Shown here: piece after piece, positions 18,832 to 27,849 of the stretch | Layout of the letters: each line of letters starts with the position of its first letter | How positions within the stretch are numbered: the stretch's first letter is position 1 | Source: Faecalicatena faecalis | Lineage (GTDB): Bacteria; Bacillota; Clostridia; Lachnospirales; Lachnospiraceae | NCBI RefSeq assembly: GCF_012524165.2 | Contig: NZ_JABACJ020000003.1 | Coordinates: forward strand, 124,001 to 188,000 | Length of the DNA stretch: 64,000 nucleotides | Reading direction: 5' to 3' | The notes under the pieces: generated by a model | Databases searched by the model: none | Told to the model about the DNA's origin: nothing | The model's input: only the letters and a program-made list of their open reading frames with translations | Made by a program: the position numbers and the translations under genes

Positions 18832-20128
18832 TCAAGAACTAGATGAATTTTTAACAAAAATGGGGATTTCACCTGAATTCACGGATATCTCAAAGACCGC
18901 TGAAATCTTCCGTCAGGAAATGCAGGACGGACTTTCCGGGAAAGCTTCCAGTCTTGCTATGATACCATCATTTATCACGAATACATTTTCTGCAATCGAA
19001 AATGAGTGTGTCATCGCGATTGATGCCGGTGGAACAAATCTGCGTATCAGCTTAGTACGGCTTCACTTGGAAAAATTACCGGAAATTCTCTCCATGAAGC
19101 GCTTTCCTATGCCAGGAACCAAAGGAGCTGTTACGAGTGATGAGTTCTTCGATTTTCTTGCCTTAGAGCTTGCTGAATTTCTTACGAAAACAACCAAAAT
19201 TGGTTTTTGTTTTTCCTATTCTGTAGAGATTCTTCCCTCCAAAGATGGTAAGATCATCGCCTTAGGTAAAGAAGTTAAGATCCATGGTATCACCGGCAGG
19301 ATCATCGGAGTAGAACTAACAAAAGCGCTGAAACGAAAAAATCTCCCTCCATTTACACATCTGACTGTACTGAACGATACAACAGCAGCTTTGATCGGAG
19401 GGCAGTTCCTGTGCAGAGACTACCCATATTCCGACTTCATCGGATATATTCTGGGTACCGGAACCAATATCTGCTACTATGAGAAAAATGAAAATATAAA
19501 AAAAATCCCGACGCTCACAGAACGTAACGCACGCACCATCGTCAATACAGAAAGCGGCTACTTCGACCGCCAGTTCCGCGGCATTCTGGATGAAGAATTC
19601 TGGGCTGACACACAGAACCCTTCCGACCATCACCTGGAAAAAATGGTTTCTGGACAGTATTTGGGAAAACTTTTGTACAAATATCTGACTATGGCTGCGG
19701 CTCATCATCTTTTCAGTCCAAAAGCTGCTGCCATGATATCTGCTCTTGGTGACATCAAGACCCAGGATATCAGTAACTTTTTGAGTGAGAACAGTACTGA
19801 GAATCCTCTGCACATTTTTAGTAACTTAGAGCCAGCAGATACCAATTTATTCTACCACCTGACAGATGCCTTACTAGAACGCGCCGCCAAACTTGTCACT
19901 GCTTCGATAGCTGGCTGCCTTCTTGAGACCGGGTGCGGACGTGATGCTGACCATCCAGTCCTTGTTCTTATGGAAGGCAGCACCTATGTACACTTTTCAC
20001 AGTTGAAAGAAAAAATTCTATACTATATACACACAGAAGTCATACAAAAACTTGGTTTTCATCTTGTTTTAAAAGAACTGGATGGTGCTGTGACCTATGG
20101 CACAGCTTATGCAGCCACAGCAGAATAG
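18818..20128 (+). CDS. Eukaryotic-type hexokinase
   Basis: A 436-residue sugar kinase of the hexokinase_1/hexokinase_2 family, otherwise best known from yeast and animals, not the short bacterial glucokinase or ROK types. Phosphate-1 motif AIDAGGTNLRISLV, sugar-binding FCFSYSVEILPSKDGK, the catalytic aspartate in LNDTTAALIGG, phosphate-2 motif GYILGTGTNICYY and the glutamate in VNTESGYFDR occur in the canonical order. GAGGA precedes the ATG, which lies inside the end of the kinase gene, so it belongs to the regulator operon. It probably phosphorylates the hexose freed by the intracellular GH30/GH5 enzymes. Family is clear; the hexose is not. Confidence 0.9.
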   Translation: MNHSNQELDEFLTKMGISPEFTDISKTAEIFRQEMQDGLSGKASSLAMIPSFITNTFSAIENECVIAIDAGGTNLRISLVRLHLEKLPEILSMKRFPMPGTKGAVTSDEFFDFLALELAEFLTKTTKIGFCFSYSVEILPSKDGKIIALGKEVKIHGITGRIIGVELTKALKRKNLPPFTHLTVLNDTTAALIGGQFLCRDYPYSDFIGYILGTGTNICYYEKNENIKKIPTLTERNARTIVNTESGYFDRQFRGILDEEFWADTQNPSDHHLEKMVSGQYLGKLLYKYLTMAAAHHLFSPKAAAMISALGDIKTQDISNFLSENSTENPLHIFSNLEPADTNLFYHLTDALLERAAKLVTASIAGCLLETGCGRDADHPVLVLMEGSTYVHFSQLKEKILYYIHTEVIQKLGFHLVLKELDGAVTYGTAYAATAE

Positions 20129-20270
20129 AAAAATCACGGCTAAATTATATAATTTACAAACATTTTTAATATTTTATATAAAACTGCGTAACTTTTTCTT
20201 CCGTCAGTGGTTTACTTAATGAAGGGGCTAATCTCCTCACTTTTTTAGCTCCTTTCCCACCACATAAAGC

Positions 20271-20300
20271 AAGCCTGGAATCGTTTGATTCCAGGCTTAT
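20271..20300. terminator. Bidirectional hairpin between hexokinase and ung
   Basis: An 11-bp perfect stem AGCCTGGAATC / GATTCCAGGCT with loop GTTT lies between the two convergent genes. Short T-containing runs follow on both sides, but neither is a strong U tract. It probably ends both transcripts. Confidence 0.65.
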
Positions 20301-20315
20301 TTACTAACATTCTTT

Positions 20316-20984
20316 CTATTCGATCTGCCAATCGATCGGCGTTATCCCGTTTTTCTCAAGAAATTGATTCGTCTGGCTGAAAGGACGGCTTCCAAAAAAT
20401 CCTCTGTATGCTGACAGTGGACTTGGATGCGGTGCCTGTAAAATCAGGTGCTTTGGATTATTGAGCATCGCTTTCTTCCTCTGTGCCGGACTTCCCCACA
20501 AGATAAACACAATCGGACGGTCCTGCGCATTGAGTACCTTGATTGCCGCGTCTGTGAATTCCTCCCAACCGATTCCCCTGTGGGAATTGGCCTGGTGTGC
20601 ACGTACCGTCAATACTGTATTGAGCATTAAGACACCCTGCTCGGCCCACTTTGTCAGGCAGCCATGGTCTGGAATCGTACAGCCCAAATCATCATGCAGC
20701 TCCTGATAAATATTCACCAGGGAAGGGGGCACATCCACTCCCTTCTTTACGGAAAAGCACAGTCCATGCGCCTGCCCGTTATTATGATAAGGATCCTGTC
20801 CCAGAATGACCACCTTCACATCCTTAAGAGGCGTCAGATGAAACGCATTGAAGATATCATTTGCGGGTGGAAATATCAGCCGGGTATGATACTCCTGATT
20901 CACAGTCGTAAATAATTGTTTGTAATAGTCCTTTTTAAATTCATCCTTTAGTGCTTCATACCAGTCGCCATTGAGTCCTGCCAT
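20316..20984 (-). CDS. ung: Uracil-DNA glycosylase
   Basis: A 222-residue family 1 uracil-DNA glycosylase, which removes uracil from DNA as the first step of base excision repair. The water-activating motif VVILGQDPYHN contains Asp64, and the DNA-intercalating loop APHPSPLSAYRGF contains His186. Length is normal for the family. It is the last gene of a leftward series, 31 bp after hisF, and ends at a bidirectional hairpin. Sharing a transcript with hisHF and a two-component system has no obvious functional logic. Confidence 0.97.
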   Translation of the reverse strand: MAGLNGDWYEALKDEFKKDYYKQLFTTVNQEYHTRLIFPPANDIFNAFHLTPLKDVKVVILGQDPYHNNGQAHGLCFSVKKGVDVPPSLVNIYQELHDDLGCTIPDHGCLTKWAEQGVLMLNTVLTVRAHQANSHRGIGWEEFTDAAIKVLNAQDRPIVFILWGSPAQRKKAMLNNPKHLILQAPHPSPLSAYRGFFGSRPFSQTNQFLEKNGITPIDWQIE

Positions 20985-21015
20985 CTCTCATTTACTCCTA
21001 TCCTGTGTATTCTTT

Positions 21016-21777
21016 CTATAATCGTACTGAAATCCCTTCTCTTTGAAGGTACTCTTTTACTTCCCGTATCTCCAGCTCCTTGTAGTGGAACAAAGAAGCC
21101 GCCAGTGCCGCGTCTGCTTTCCCATCTGTCAAAGCCTCCTTAAAGTGCTCCAGTTTTCCTGCTCCGCCGGATGCAATGACAGGGATGGATACATTTTCGG
21201 CAATCGTGCGGGTCAGCTCCAGATCATAGCCTGCCTTTGTCCCGTCGCAGTCCATACTTGTCAGCAGGATTTCTCCCGCGCCAAGGCTCTCCACCTTTTG
21301 GGCCCATTTTACAGCATCGATACCGACATCGATCCGGCCGCCGTTCTTATAGATATTCCATCCACTTCCATCTTCTCGTTTCTTCGCATCAATCGCCACG
21401 ACAACACACTGACTTCCAAACTTCTCCGCTGCATCGTGAATCAGCTCCGGTGTATTGATCGCAGAGGAATTGATGGAGATCTTATCTGCCCCCTCCCGCA
21501 AGAGTGCACGGAAATCCTCCACTGTACGTATACCGCCGCCCACTGTGAATGGGATAAATACACACTGTGCCACCTTACGCACCATATCCACGACAGTCTC
21601 TCTGGCATCAGAGGATGCCGTAATATCCAGAAATACCAGTTCGTCCGCTCCTGCCTCGTCATAAGCCTTCGCAATCTCGACCGGGTCACCCGCATCCTTA
21701 AGATCCACGAAGTTCACTCCCTTTACCACTCTGCCCGCATTCACATCCAGACAGGGGATGATTCTTTTTGTAAACAT
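21016..21777 (-). CDS. hisF: Imidazole glycerol phosphate synthase cyclase subunit
   Basis: A 253-residue TIM-barrel subunit. It combines ammonia from HisH with PRFAR to form imidazole glycerol phosphate and AICAR, the fifth step of histidine synthesis. The N-terminal [19 protein letters not shown] contains catalytic Asp11, and the phosphate-binding loops TVGGGIR and IASGGAGK are intact. It follows hisH by 11 bp. No other his genes are in the window, so the remaining pathway genes must be elsewhere if histidine is made. Confidence 0.97.
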   Translation of the reverse strand: MFTKRIIPCLDVNAGRVVKGVNFVDLKDAGDPVEIAKAYDEAGADELVFLDITASSDARETVVDMVRKVAQCVFIPFTVGGGIRTVEDFRALLREGADKISINSSAINTPELIHDAAEKFGSQCVVVAIDAKKREDGSGWNIYKNGGRIDVGIDAVKWAQKVESLGAGEILLTSMDCDGTKAGYDLELTRTIAENVSIPVIASGGAGKLEHFKEALTDGKADAALAASLFHYKELEIREVKEYLQREGISVRL

Positions 21778-21788
21778 CTCATTCCCTC

Positions 21789-22397
21789 CTATGTAAGTTC
21801 CACAAAATTCTTCAATATCTTCAGGCCTACATCACTGCTCTTCTCTGGATGGAACTGGCAGGCAAATACATTCCCGGATTCCACGGATGCGTGAATATGA
21901 GTACTATACTCGGTGGAAGCTTTTACAATGCTCTCATCCTTGGCCTTTAAGTAATAAGAATGTACAAAGTAAACATAGGACTGTTCTGGTATCCCCTCGA
22001 ACAATCTGCCTCCATGCTCCAAATGCAGCGAATTCCATCCCATATGAGGAATCTTAAGCCCTTCCTTCTCTGGTATACGCAGAATCTCTCCCTTTAATAC
22101 ACCCAGCCCCTCTACGCCCGGTGCTTCTTCACTTCTCTCAAATAGAAGCTGCAGTCCCAGGCAGATTCCTAAAAATGGCGTTCCTTTTGCCGCGACCTCA
22201 CGAATCACCTGATTAAGCCCTGTTCTTTTCAAATTCGCCATTGCATCACCAAAAGCCCCGACACCGGGGAGAATCACTTTATCTGCTTTCAGGATTTCCT
22301 CTCTATCTCCAGTAATCACAACATCTTGTCCCAGGGATAAAAGTGCCTTTTCCACACTCTTGATATTACCTGCATCATAATCAATTATTGCTATCAT
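21789..22397 (-). CDS. hisH: Imidazole glycerol phosphate synthase glutaminase subunit
   Basis: A 202-residue class I glutamine amidotransferase supplying ammonia to HisF. The catalytic triad is complete: Cys79 in FLGICLGLQ, His183 and Glu185 in CQFHPEKSS. The starting motif IIDYDAGN and the VHSYYLKA segment are typical. The gene begins only 3 bp after the sensor kinase stop codon, so it is cotranscribed and probably translationally coupled to the two-component system upstream. That position is unusual; hisH normally follows hisB or precedes hisA. Confidence 0.97.
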   Translation of the reverse strand: MIAIIDYDAGNIKSVEKALLSLGQDVVITGDREEILKADKVILPGVGAFGDAMANLKRTGLNQVIREVAAKGTPFLGICLGLQLLFERSEEAPGVEGLGVLKGEILRIPEKEGLKIPHMGWNSLHLEHGGRLFEGIPEQSYVYFVHSYYLKAKDESIVKASTEYSTHIHASVESGNVFACQFHPEKSSDVGLKILKNFVELT

Positions 22398-22400
22398 CTG

Positions 22401-23924
22401 TTAACCCTCATTTCTCTCTTCCTCTGCCGGACACTTTTCGCCTGTCCCTGCATCTAATTCAAACCAGAATTCTACTCCATTTTCAAAGTTCCTGACCCCA
22501 TATTCCTGCTGAAAGGATTCCATGATCGCCTTCACGATGGAAAGCCCGATTCCATTCCCGCCATACTCACGGGTATGCGCCTTGTCTACTTTATAGAACT
22601 TGTCCCAAAGCTTCGTCAGGTCCTCCTCTGGTATCGGCTTTCCGCTGTTGAACACGGTTATCTTGACTACATTTCCCTTGGAAATCACTCTGATTTCAAT
22701 CCGTTTTTCATTCTCTACATGGTGAATCGCATTCGTAATATAATTGCGAAGCACCTGCTCTGTCTTAAACTCATCCGCCCACACGCAGACACTTTCATCT
22801 GCAATAAAATCTACCGTGGCCTCGGCCTGCTGTATCAATATCTCACAGCTCGCAAGTACACCTCGTATCAGGCTTACGATATCAAAGCGCTCAAATTCCA
22901 CATCATCATCTCCGAATTCCAACTGATTCAGAATCAGAAGATTCTTGACCATGCGGTTCATCTTTCCCGCTTCATCCATGATGACATCACAATAAAATTC
23001 ACGGCTCTCAGGGTCCTCACTGATTCCTTCCTTAAGACCTTCTGCATATCCTTGTATCAATGCGATCGGGGTCTTTAGCTCGTGAGAAACATTCCCTAAG
23101 AACTCATTGCGCATGTTCTCTAACTTTTCCTTCTGCTCAATATCCTTCTTAAGTCGGTTATTTGCACTTTTTAATTCAGAGACTGTCTTCTCCAGACGCT
23201 GGGACATGATATTAAAATTCCTGCCCAGCACCCCAATCTCGTTCTCTCCGCCGCTTGTGTACTTAGCATCAAAATCCAGATCTGCCATCCGTTGGGACAA
23301 AACTGCCAGCTCCTTGATTGGATCCGTAATCTTTCTCGAGAAGAACCATACCAGAAGTCCGCCTAACAGGATTGCGATTCCGCCCATGTACACCAGGAAC
23401 TTATTCGCCAGATCTGCACTCTCCCGGATACTCTCAAGGGGGCTGCGCATAACAAAAATAGTTCCGCTGGACATATTCCCCCACATCTCCAGATATTCCG
23501 TACCATTCACAAAATCCTTCGTCTTATAGATTTTATAGGAATCTGTACTTTTTAATATCTTCCCTTTATCCTGATTCTTATCGAATATATATGCAAAAAG
23601 CTTCAGATAAAGTGGACTTGTTGCATCCCGCACAGTCGAAAATATAATATTTCCATCCCCATTGCCATCGGGCTGCACGACAATCACAGAGAGATTCCCC
23701 TTCTCAGTCTTGCGGACCAGCTTATTGATCGCAGCTTCGTCCTTGATGTCCCCTTTCTGGATCTCTGTATCAATTGAGTTGTACATATCCAGCAAATCTG
23801 CCTGTTTGTGTACAATATAATACTCTTCCAAAAACCCAGAGTTCGCCGCAAACATCAACACCAGGATAAAGATGATCAGACCGACGAAGACTACCATCAT
23901 CTGCCGTCTTATGGAATGTCTCAT
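22401..23924 (-). CDS. Sensor histidine kinase, HAMP type
   Basis: A 507-residue kinase. The first transmembrane helix is at residues 8-30 and the second near 177-196, enclosing an extracellular domain of about 145 residues. A HAMP linker (KITDPIKELAVLSQRM), the dimerisation domain with His281 in NVSHELKTP, and an HATPase domain (NYITNAIHHV, GNGIGLSIV) follow. It pairs with the OmpR-type regulator whose gene overlaps by 4 bp. The signal is not evident; the ABC exporter encoded just upstream suggests a possible peptide, antibiotic or envelope cue. The next gene, hisH, begins within 3 bp of the stop. Confidence 0.94.
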   Translation of the reverse strand: MRHSIRRQMMVVFVGLIIFILVLMFAANSGFLEEYYIVHKQADLLDMYNSIDTEIQKGDIKDEAAINKLVRKTEKGNLSVIVVQPDGNGDGNIIFSTVRDATSPLYLKLFAYIFDKNQDKGKILKSTDSYKIYKTKDFVNGTEYLEMWGNMSSGTIFVMRSPLESIRESADLANKFLVYMGGIAILLGGLLVWFFSRKITDPIKELAVLSQRMADLDFDAKYTSGGENEIGVLGRNFNIMSQRLEKTVSELKSANNRLKKDIEQKEKLENMRNEFLGNVSHELKTPIALIQGYAEGLKEGISEDPESREFYCDVIMDEAGKMNRMVKNLLILNQLEFGDDDVEFERFDIVSLIRGVLASCEILIQQAEATVDFIADESVCVWADEFKTEQVLRNYITNAIHHVENEKRIEIRVISKGNVVKITVFNSGKPIPEEDLTKLWDKFYKVDKAHTREYGGNGIGLSIVKAIMESFQQEYGVRNFENGVEFWFELDAGTGEKCPAEEERNEG

Positions 23925-24601
23925 GCTTCCACCTCGAATTTATATCCCATCCCCCAGATGGTCTTGATATATTCTCCCTTATCTCCCAGCTTGCTGCGTA
24001 GCTTCTTGACATGGGTATCGATGGTTCGTGCATCACCAAAGTAGTCATAATTCCATACATTATTCAGAATCTTCTCTCTAGAAAGCGCAATCCCCTGGTT
24101 CTCCACGAAATAGGACAATAATTCAAATTCTTTATAGCTTAAATCGATCGTCTTGTCCCCGATCTTCACAATATGTGCGGCCTTGTCGATGATAATGCCG
24201 CCTGCATCCATCACATCTCCGACCTCCACGCCCTGCGTCCTGCGCAGAATCGCTTCTACCCTTGCCACCAGGATCTTCGGGCTGAACGGCTTGGAGATAT
24301 ACTCATCTACTCCCAGCTCGAAGCCCTGCAGCTCGTCCCTTTCCTCTGCCCTGGCAGTGAGCATAATGATCGGAACCTTCGAGTGTTCCCGCACCTCCCG
24401 GCACACCTGCCAGCCATCCATCTTAGGCATCATCACATCCAGAATGATGAGGGCGATGTCTTTATCCGCATAGAACATATCCATCGCCTCCATGCCATCT
24501 CCTGCTTCCAATACGGTATATCCTTCCCTTGTAAGAAAATCCTTTACAAGCTTGCGCATCCTGCTTTCATCATCCACAACTAAAATTTTTGCTTTCTCCA
24601 T
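23921..24601 (-). CDS. OmpR/PhoB family response regulator
   Basis: A 226-residue regulator with a receiver domain (Asp10/Asp11, phosphoacceptor Asp55 in LIILDVMMPKMDG, ISKPFSP lysine) and a C-terminal winged helix (LSYKEFELLSYF, RTIDTHVKKLRSKLG). It overlaps the kinase gene by 4 bp. A 152-bp gap separates it from the FtsX-type permease gene upstream. Possible promoter elements TTGCCA and TACAAA lie there, about 16 bp apart, so the system may have its own transcript. Probable targets are the neighbouring ABC exporter and itself, by analogy with BceRS-like arrangements. Confidence 0.95.
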   Translation of the reverse strand: MEKAKILVVDDESRMRKLVKDFLTREGYTVLEAGDGMEAMDMFYADKDIALIILDVMMPKMDGWQVCREVREHSKVPIIMLTARAEERDELQGFELGVDEYISKPFSPKILVARVEAILRRTQGVEVGDVMDAGGIIIDKAAHIVKIGDKTIDLSYKEFELLSYFVENQGIALSREKILNNVWNYDYFGDARTIDTHVKKLRSKLGDKGEYIKTIWGMGYKFEVEA

Positions 24602-24753
24602 CCTAATCGTCTCCTATCCGCATGATTACTCTGATCTATTTTTTGTATCATATCAGGTAAATATGGCAAAACTGTGAATTTGTGCGGTTTTGGGGCACTT
24701 TATCTGCTCCTGCACCGTACACTTTGGTGCACACATCGTCTGAGTATTCGAAT

Positions 24754-27700
24754 TTATTCCACACTCTTTAAGGATTCTACCATATTGATCCTCTTTAGTT
24801 TGAAGTACATTACCCCATTTACAAAGAAAGAAAATCCCAGCGTGATCAGAAAACTGTAAATAAAACTGCTCAGGTCGATATTTCTTCCGAACATGACAGA
24901 ATCAATCTCCACCGTCACAATGACGAATTGATGCAAGATCCTGCCCAGCACCATTCCGAACAGGGCGCCTATCACTGTCAGGATAATATTTTCACGGTAC
25001 ACATATGCGGAAACCTCATTATCATAAAATCCTAATACCTTCAATGTTGCCAGCTCCCGCTGACGCTCTGTGATATTGATATTATTCAAGTTATAAAGGA
25101 CCACGAAGGCCAGCATGCCCGCAGAAATCACAAGGACGACCAGAACAATATTCAGACTGCCCAGCATATCGTCCAACTGCTCCTCCAGAGTATTCGTATA
25201 GCTGACACTCAAAGCTCCTTTCGTCTCCAGAACGTATTCACCGACCCTCTCCACATCGTCTATTTTTCCGTCCTTCATCTTATAGTAGATGGAATTATAA
25301 TCCGGTGACCGGCCAAATAGCTCCTCATACAATCCCGGTGTCATATACAGATAGTGTCCCATATAATTTTCACAGATACTCTCGATTCTGACCTTGATTT
25401 CTCCTTTTTCATCGTCTTTGATCGTAATGGAATCACCGGCCTGCACATCCAGAGTTTTTGCCATCTTCTCTGTCAGTATCGCACCTTTATCGTCCAGTTT
25501 ATACGTCTTGCCCGTTACTCTGTTCTTAAATACTACGAAATCGTAGAAGCCCTTCACATCCTTTGGAACATCCAAATACACATCCTTCTTCGTCTTGCCA
25601 TGACCGACCTCTACCTGCTGCAGCAGGTTTTCCGCAGTGTTCTCTACTCTTTTGTCCTCTGACAGCCTGTCATAAGCTTCCTGCTTCTGCTGCGTGGAGG
25701 CATCCTCATCCAGAATGACATTCCCGTCATAAAGCTGGATATCATTATATTGAAATACAGCGATATCAAAAATAGAATCCTTCAGCCCGAATCCGACCAG
25801 CAAGAGGGCCATACATCCCCCGATTCCGAATACGGTCATGAAAAACCGCTTTTTATAACGGACCAGGTTGCGCACGGTTGCCTTCCAGATAAAGCTCAGG
25901 CGGCGCCAGATAAATGGGATGCGCTCCATGAAAACTCGTTTTCCCTGCTTTGGTGCCGGTGGACGCATCAGCTCCGCTGCCTGTTCCCTCATCTCACGGA
26001 AGCAGGAGAATATCGTTGCAAGCAGTGTACAGGCAAGTGCTGCCAGTGAAGCGGCCAATCCATAGAAGAGATTATATGGAATCTCGACCGTATGGATATG
26101 CTGATACATGATTCCATATGCAGTAATAATGATATAGGGCAGTATCTTCTCACCAATCAATACACCCACAATGCTTCCGCTGACCGTTGCGAGCAGCGCA
26201 TAGCCCAAATACTTTCCTGCAATGGAATGCCTCTCATATCCAAGAGCTTTCAAGGTCCCGATCAATGTCCTCTGCTCTTCCACCATACGTGTCATAGTCG
26301 TCAGACTGATCAAAGCTGCCACTAAGAAAAACAGTACCGGGAAGACTTCTCCGATTGCCTTCATGCGGTCTGCATTTTCTCCGTAACCTGTATATTCTGT
26401 CAGCGCATTCCTATCGTAGATATACCATTTTGCATGTTCGATCTTACTAATATCATACTCCGCATCCTGAATCTTTTTCTCGCCATCTGCAATCTTTTTA
26501 TCTGCATCTTCCTTGGCATCGTCATATTCCTTCTGGGCATCATTCAATTCCTGCTCTTTTGAAGCAATCTCGCTCTGTGCACTGTCCAGATCACTTAGGC
26601 CCTGCTCCACCTGTGCCCAGCCGTTATTGATCTCTAGTTGTCCAGAGTCGAGCTGAGCCCTGGCTGCCTCGACCTGGGCGCGCGCCGCCTCGATCTGCTG
26701 TTCTCCTTCTGTGATCTTCGCGCCTAACACTTGCAGTGTGCCGAGAGTCTGTGGATCTGTCATCCCACTTGCAGACAAGGCGTTATACTGCTCCTTGGCC
26801 TGATTCAGCTCATCGATCTTGCCATTCAGTGTGTCGATCTGCGCATTCAGGTCATCATATCCCTGATCCACTTCTGCCTGTTTATCATTCAATTGATTCC
26901 TGGAATCCTCTAACCTTGCATATCCATCTGCGACCTCTGCCCTGGCATCCCCAAGCTTTGTCCTGCCATCATCCAGCTTTGCCTTGGCGTCCCCTAATTT
27001 CTCATCCGCCTCTTTCTTGGCATCATTCAATTCCTTCTTCGCATCATCCAGCTTCTCATTCGCCTCATCGACGATTTCCTGGTATCTGGCCTCTTCCCGG
27101 AACTTTTTAATCGTCTCGACGTTGTCAGATACCTCCTCGATCCTGTCATCATACGCGGCCGTAAATGCAGTCAGCTTCTTTGCTCCATCTACAGAGGCGT
27201 AGATCTCCGTGTAGACATCCATATCAAAGCTGTTATCCGGCACACTGATAAATCCACTGACTGTACCTGTGCCGATCGTGCTGCTGCCTCTGTGGAAAGA
27301 AATATAACATGGACTGCTGGCTGTACCCACGATGGTATATGTATCCGTTTTCAACGTATCCTTGATATCATCCTCTGTCCCAGAGGTAAAAGTAATCTTA
27401 TCCCCAATCTTATATTCACTGGAGGCGATAAAATCCACATCCACAAGGCACTCATCCGCCTTCTTGGGGAGCCGTCCTTCTTCCACGGTCACCTCATTCA
27501 TGGTGGGAAGAAGAGACATAATATGTACGACCTTTTTGCTGTCCCTCACCGAACATAAGGCATCCACAGAGTACCCCGGTTCGACCTTCCCGATACCGTC
27601 CACATCTTCCAATGCCTTCACATCATCCTTCGTCAGTCCCAATGTGCTGACTACCTTAATATCCATCAAATTCTTTTCATCAAAATACGCATCTCCCGAC

Positions 27701-27840
27701 AGACGCATATCCGGCTCCGCTGAACGGATTCCAGAAAAAAACGCAACGCCGATTGCAACGATGAAAAAAATAGAAAGAAAACGCCCCAGACTGCGGCGTA
27801 TTTCCATATAAAAATCTTTTCTCAGCGCCTTTTTGCTCAT
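24754..27840 (-). CDS. FtsX-type ABC exporter permease with long coiled coil
   Basis: A 1028-residue permease with two FtsX domains. One N-terminal helix (residues 15-37) is followed by an extracellular part that includes a coiled coil at about 245-475, built of repeated segments rich in D, A, K, E and L (for example AKAKLDDGRTKLGDARAEV). A helix bundle follows near 500-620, then a second extracellular domain and three helices at the C-terminus (IVLVVLVISAGMLAFVVLY onward). It works with the ATPase encoded 10 bp upstream. Such MacB/LolCDE-like exporters move peptides, lipids or drugs, or act mechanically on wall enzymes. The substrate is unknown. Confidence 0.9.
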   Translation of the reverse strand: MSKKALRKDFYMEIRRSLGRFLSIFFIVAIGVAFFSGIRSAEPDMRLSGDAYFDEKNLMDIKVVSTLGLTKDDVKALEDVDGIGKVEPGYSVDALCSVRDSKKVVHIMSLLPTMNEVTVEEGRLPKKADECLVDVDFIASSEYKIGDKITFTSGTEDDIKDTLKTDTYTIVGTASSPCYISFHRGSSTIGTGTVSGFISVPDNSFDMDVYTEIYASVDGAKKLTAFTAAYDDRIEEVSDNVETIKKFREEARYQEIVDEANEKLDDAKKELNDAKKEADEKLGDAKAKLDDGRTKLGDARAEVADGYARLEDSRNQLNDKQAEVDQGYDDLNAQIDTLNGKIDELNQAKEQYNALSASGMTDPQTLGTLQVLGAKITEGEQQIEAARAQVEAARAQLDSGQLEINNGWAQVEQGLSDLDSAQSEIASKEQELNDAQKEYDDAKEDADKKIADGEKKIQDAEYDISKIEHAKWYIYDRNALTEYTGYGENADRMKAIGEVFPVLFFLVAALISLTTMTRMVEEQRTLIGTLKALGYERHSIAGKYLGYALLATVSGSIVGVLIGEKILPYIIITAYGIMYQHIHTVEIPYNLFYGLAASLAALACTLLATIFSCFREMREQAAELMRPPAPKQGKRVFMERIPFIWRRLSFIWKATVRNLVRYKKRFFMTVFGIGGCMALLLVGFGLKDSIFDIAVFQYNDIQLYDGNVILDEDASTQQKQEAYDRLSEDKRVENTAENLLQQVEVGHGKTKKDVYLDVPKDVKGFYDFVVFKNRVTGKTYKLDDKGAILTEKMAKTLDVQAGDSITIKDDEKGEIKVRIESICENYMGHYLYMTPGLYEELFGRSPDYNSIYYKMKDGKIDDVERVGEYVLETKGALSVSYTNTLEEQLDDMLGSLNIVLVVLVISAGMLAFVVLYNLNNINITERQRELATLKVLGFYDNEVSAYVYRENIILTVIGALFGMVLGRILHQFVIVTVEIDSVMFGRNIDLSSFIYSFLITLGFSFFVNGVMYFKLKRINMVESLKSVE

Positions 27841-27849
27841 GTGTATGCC

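Noticed and set aside
20316-22397. Part of a full histidine operon
   Set aside because: Only hisH and hisF are present; neighbours are a two-component system and ung.
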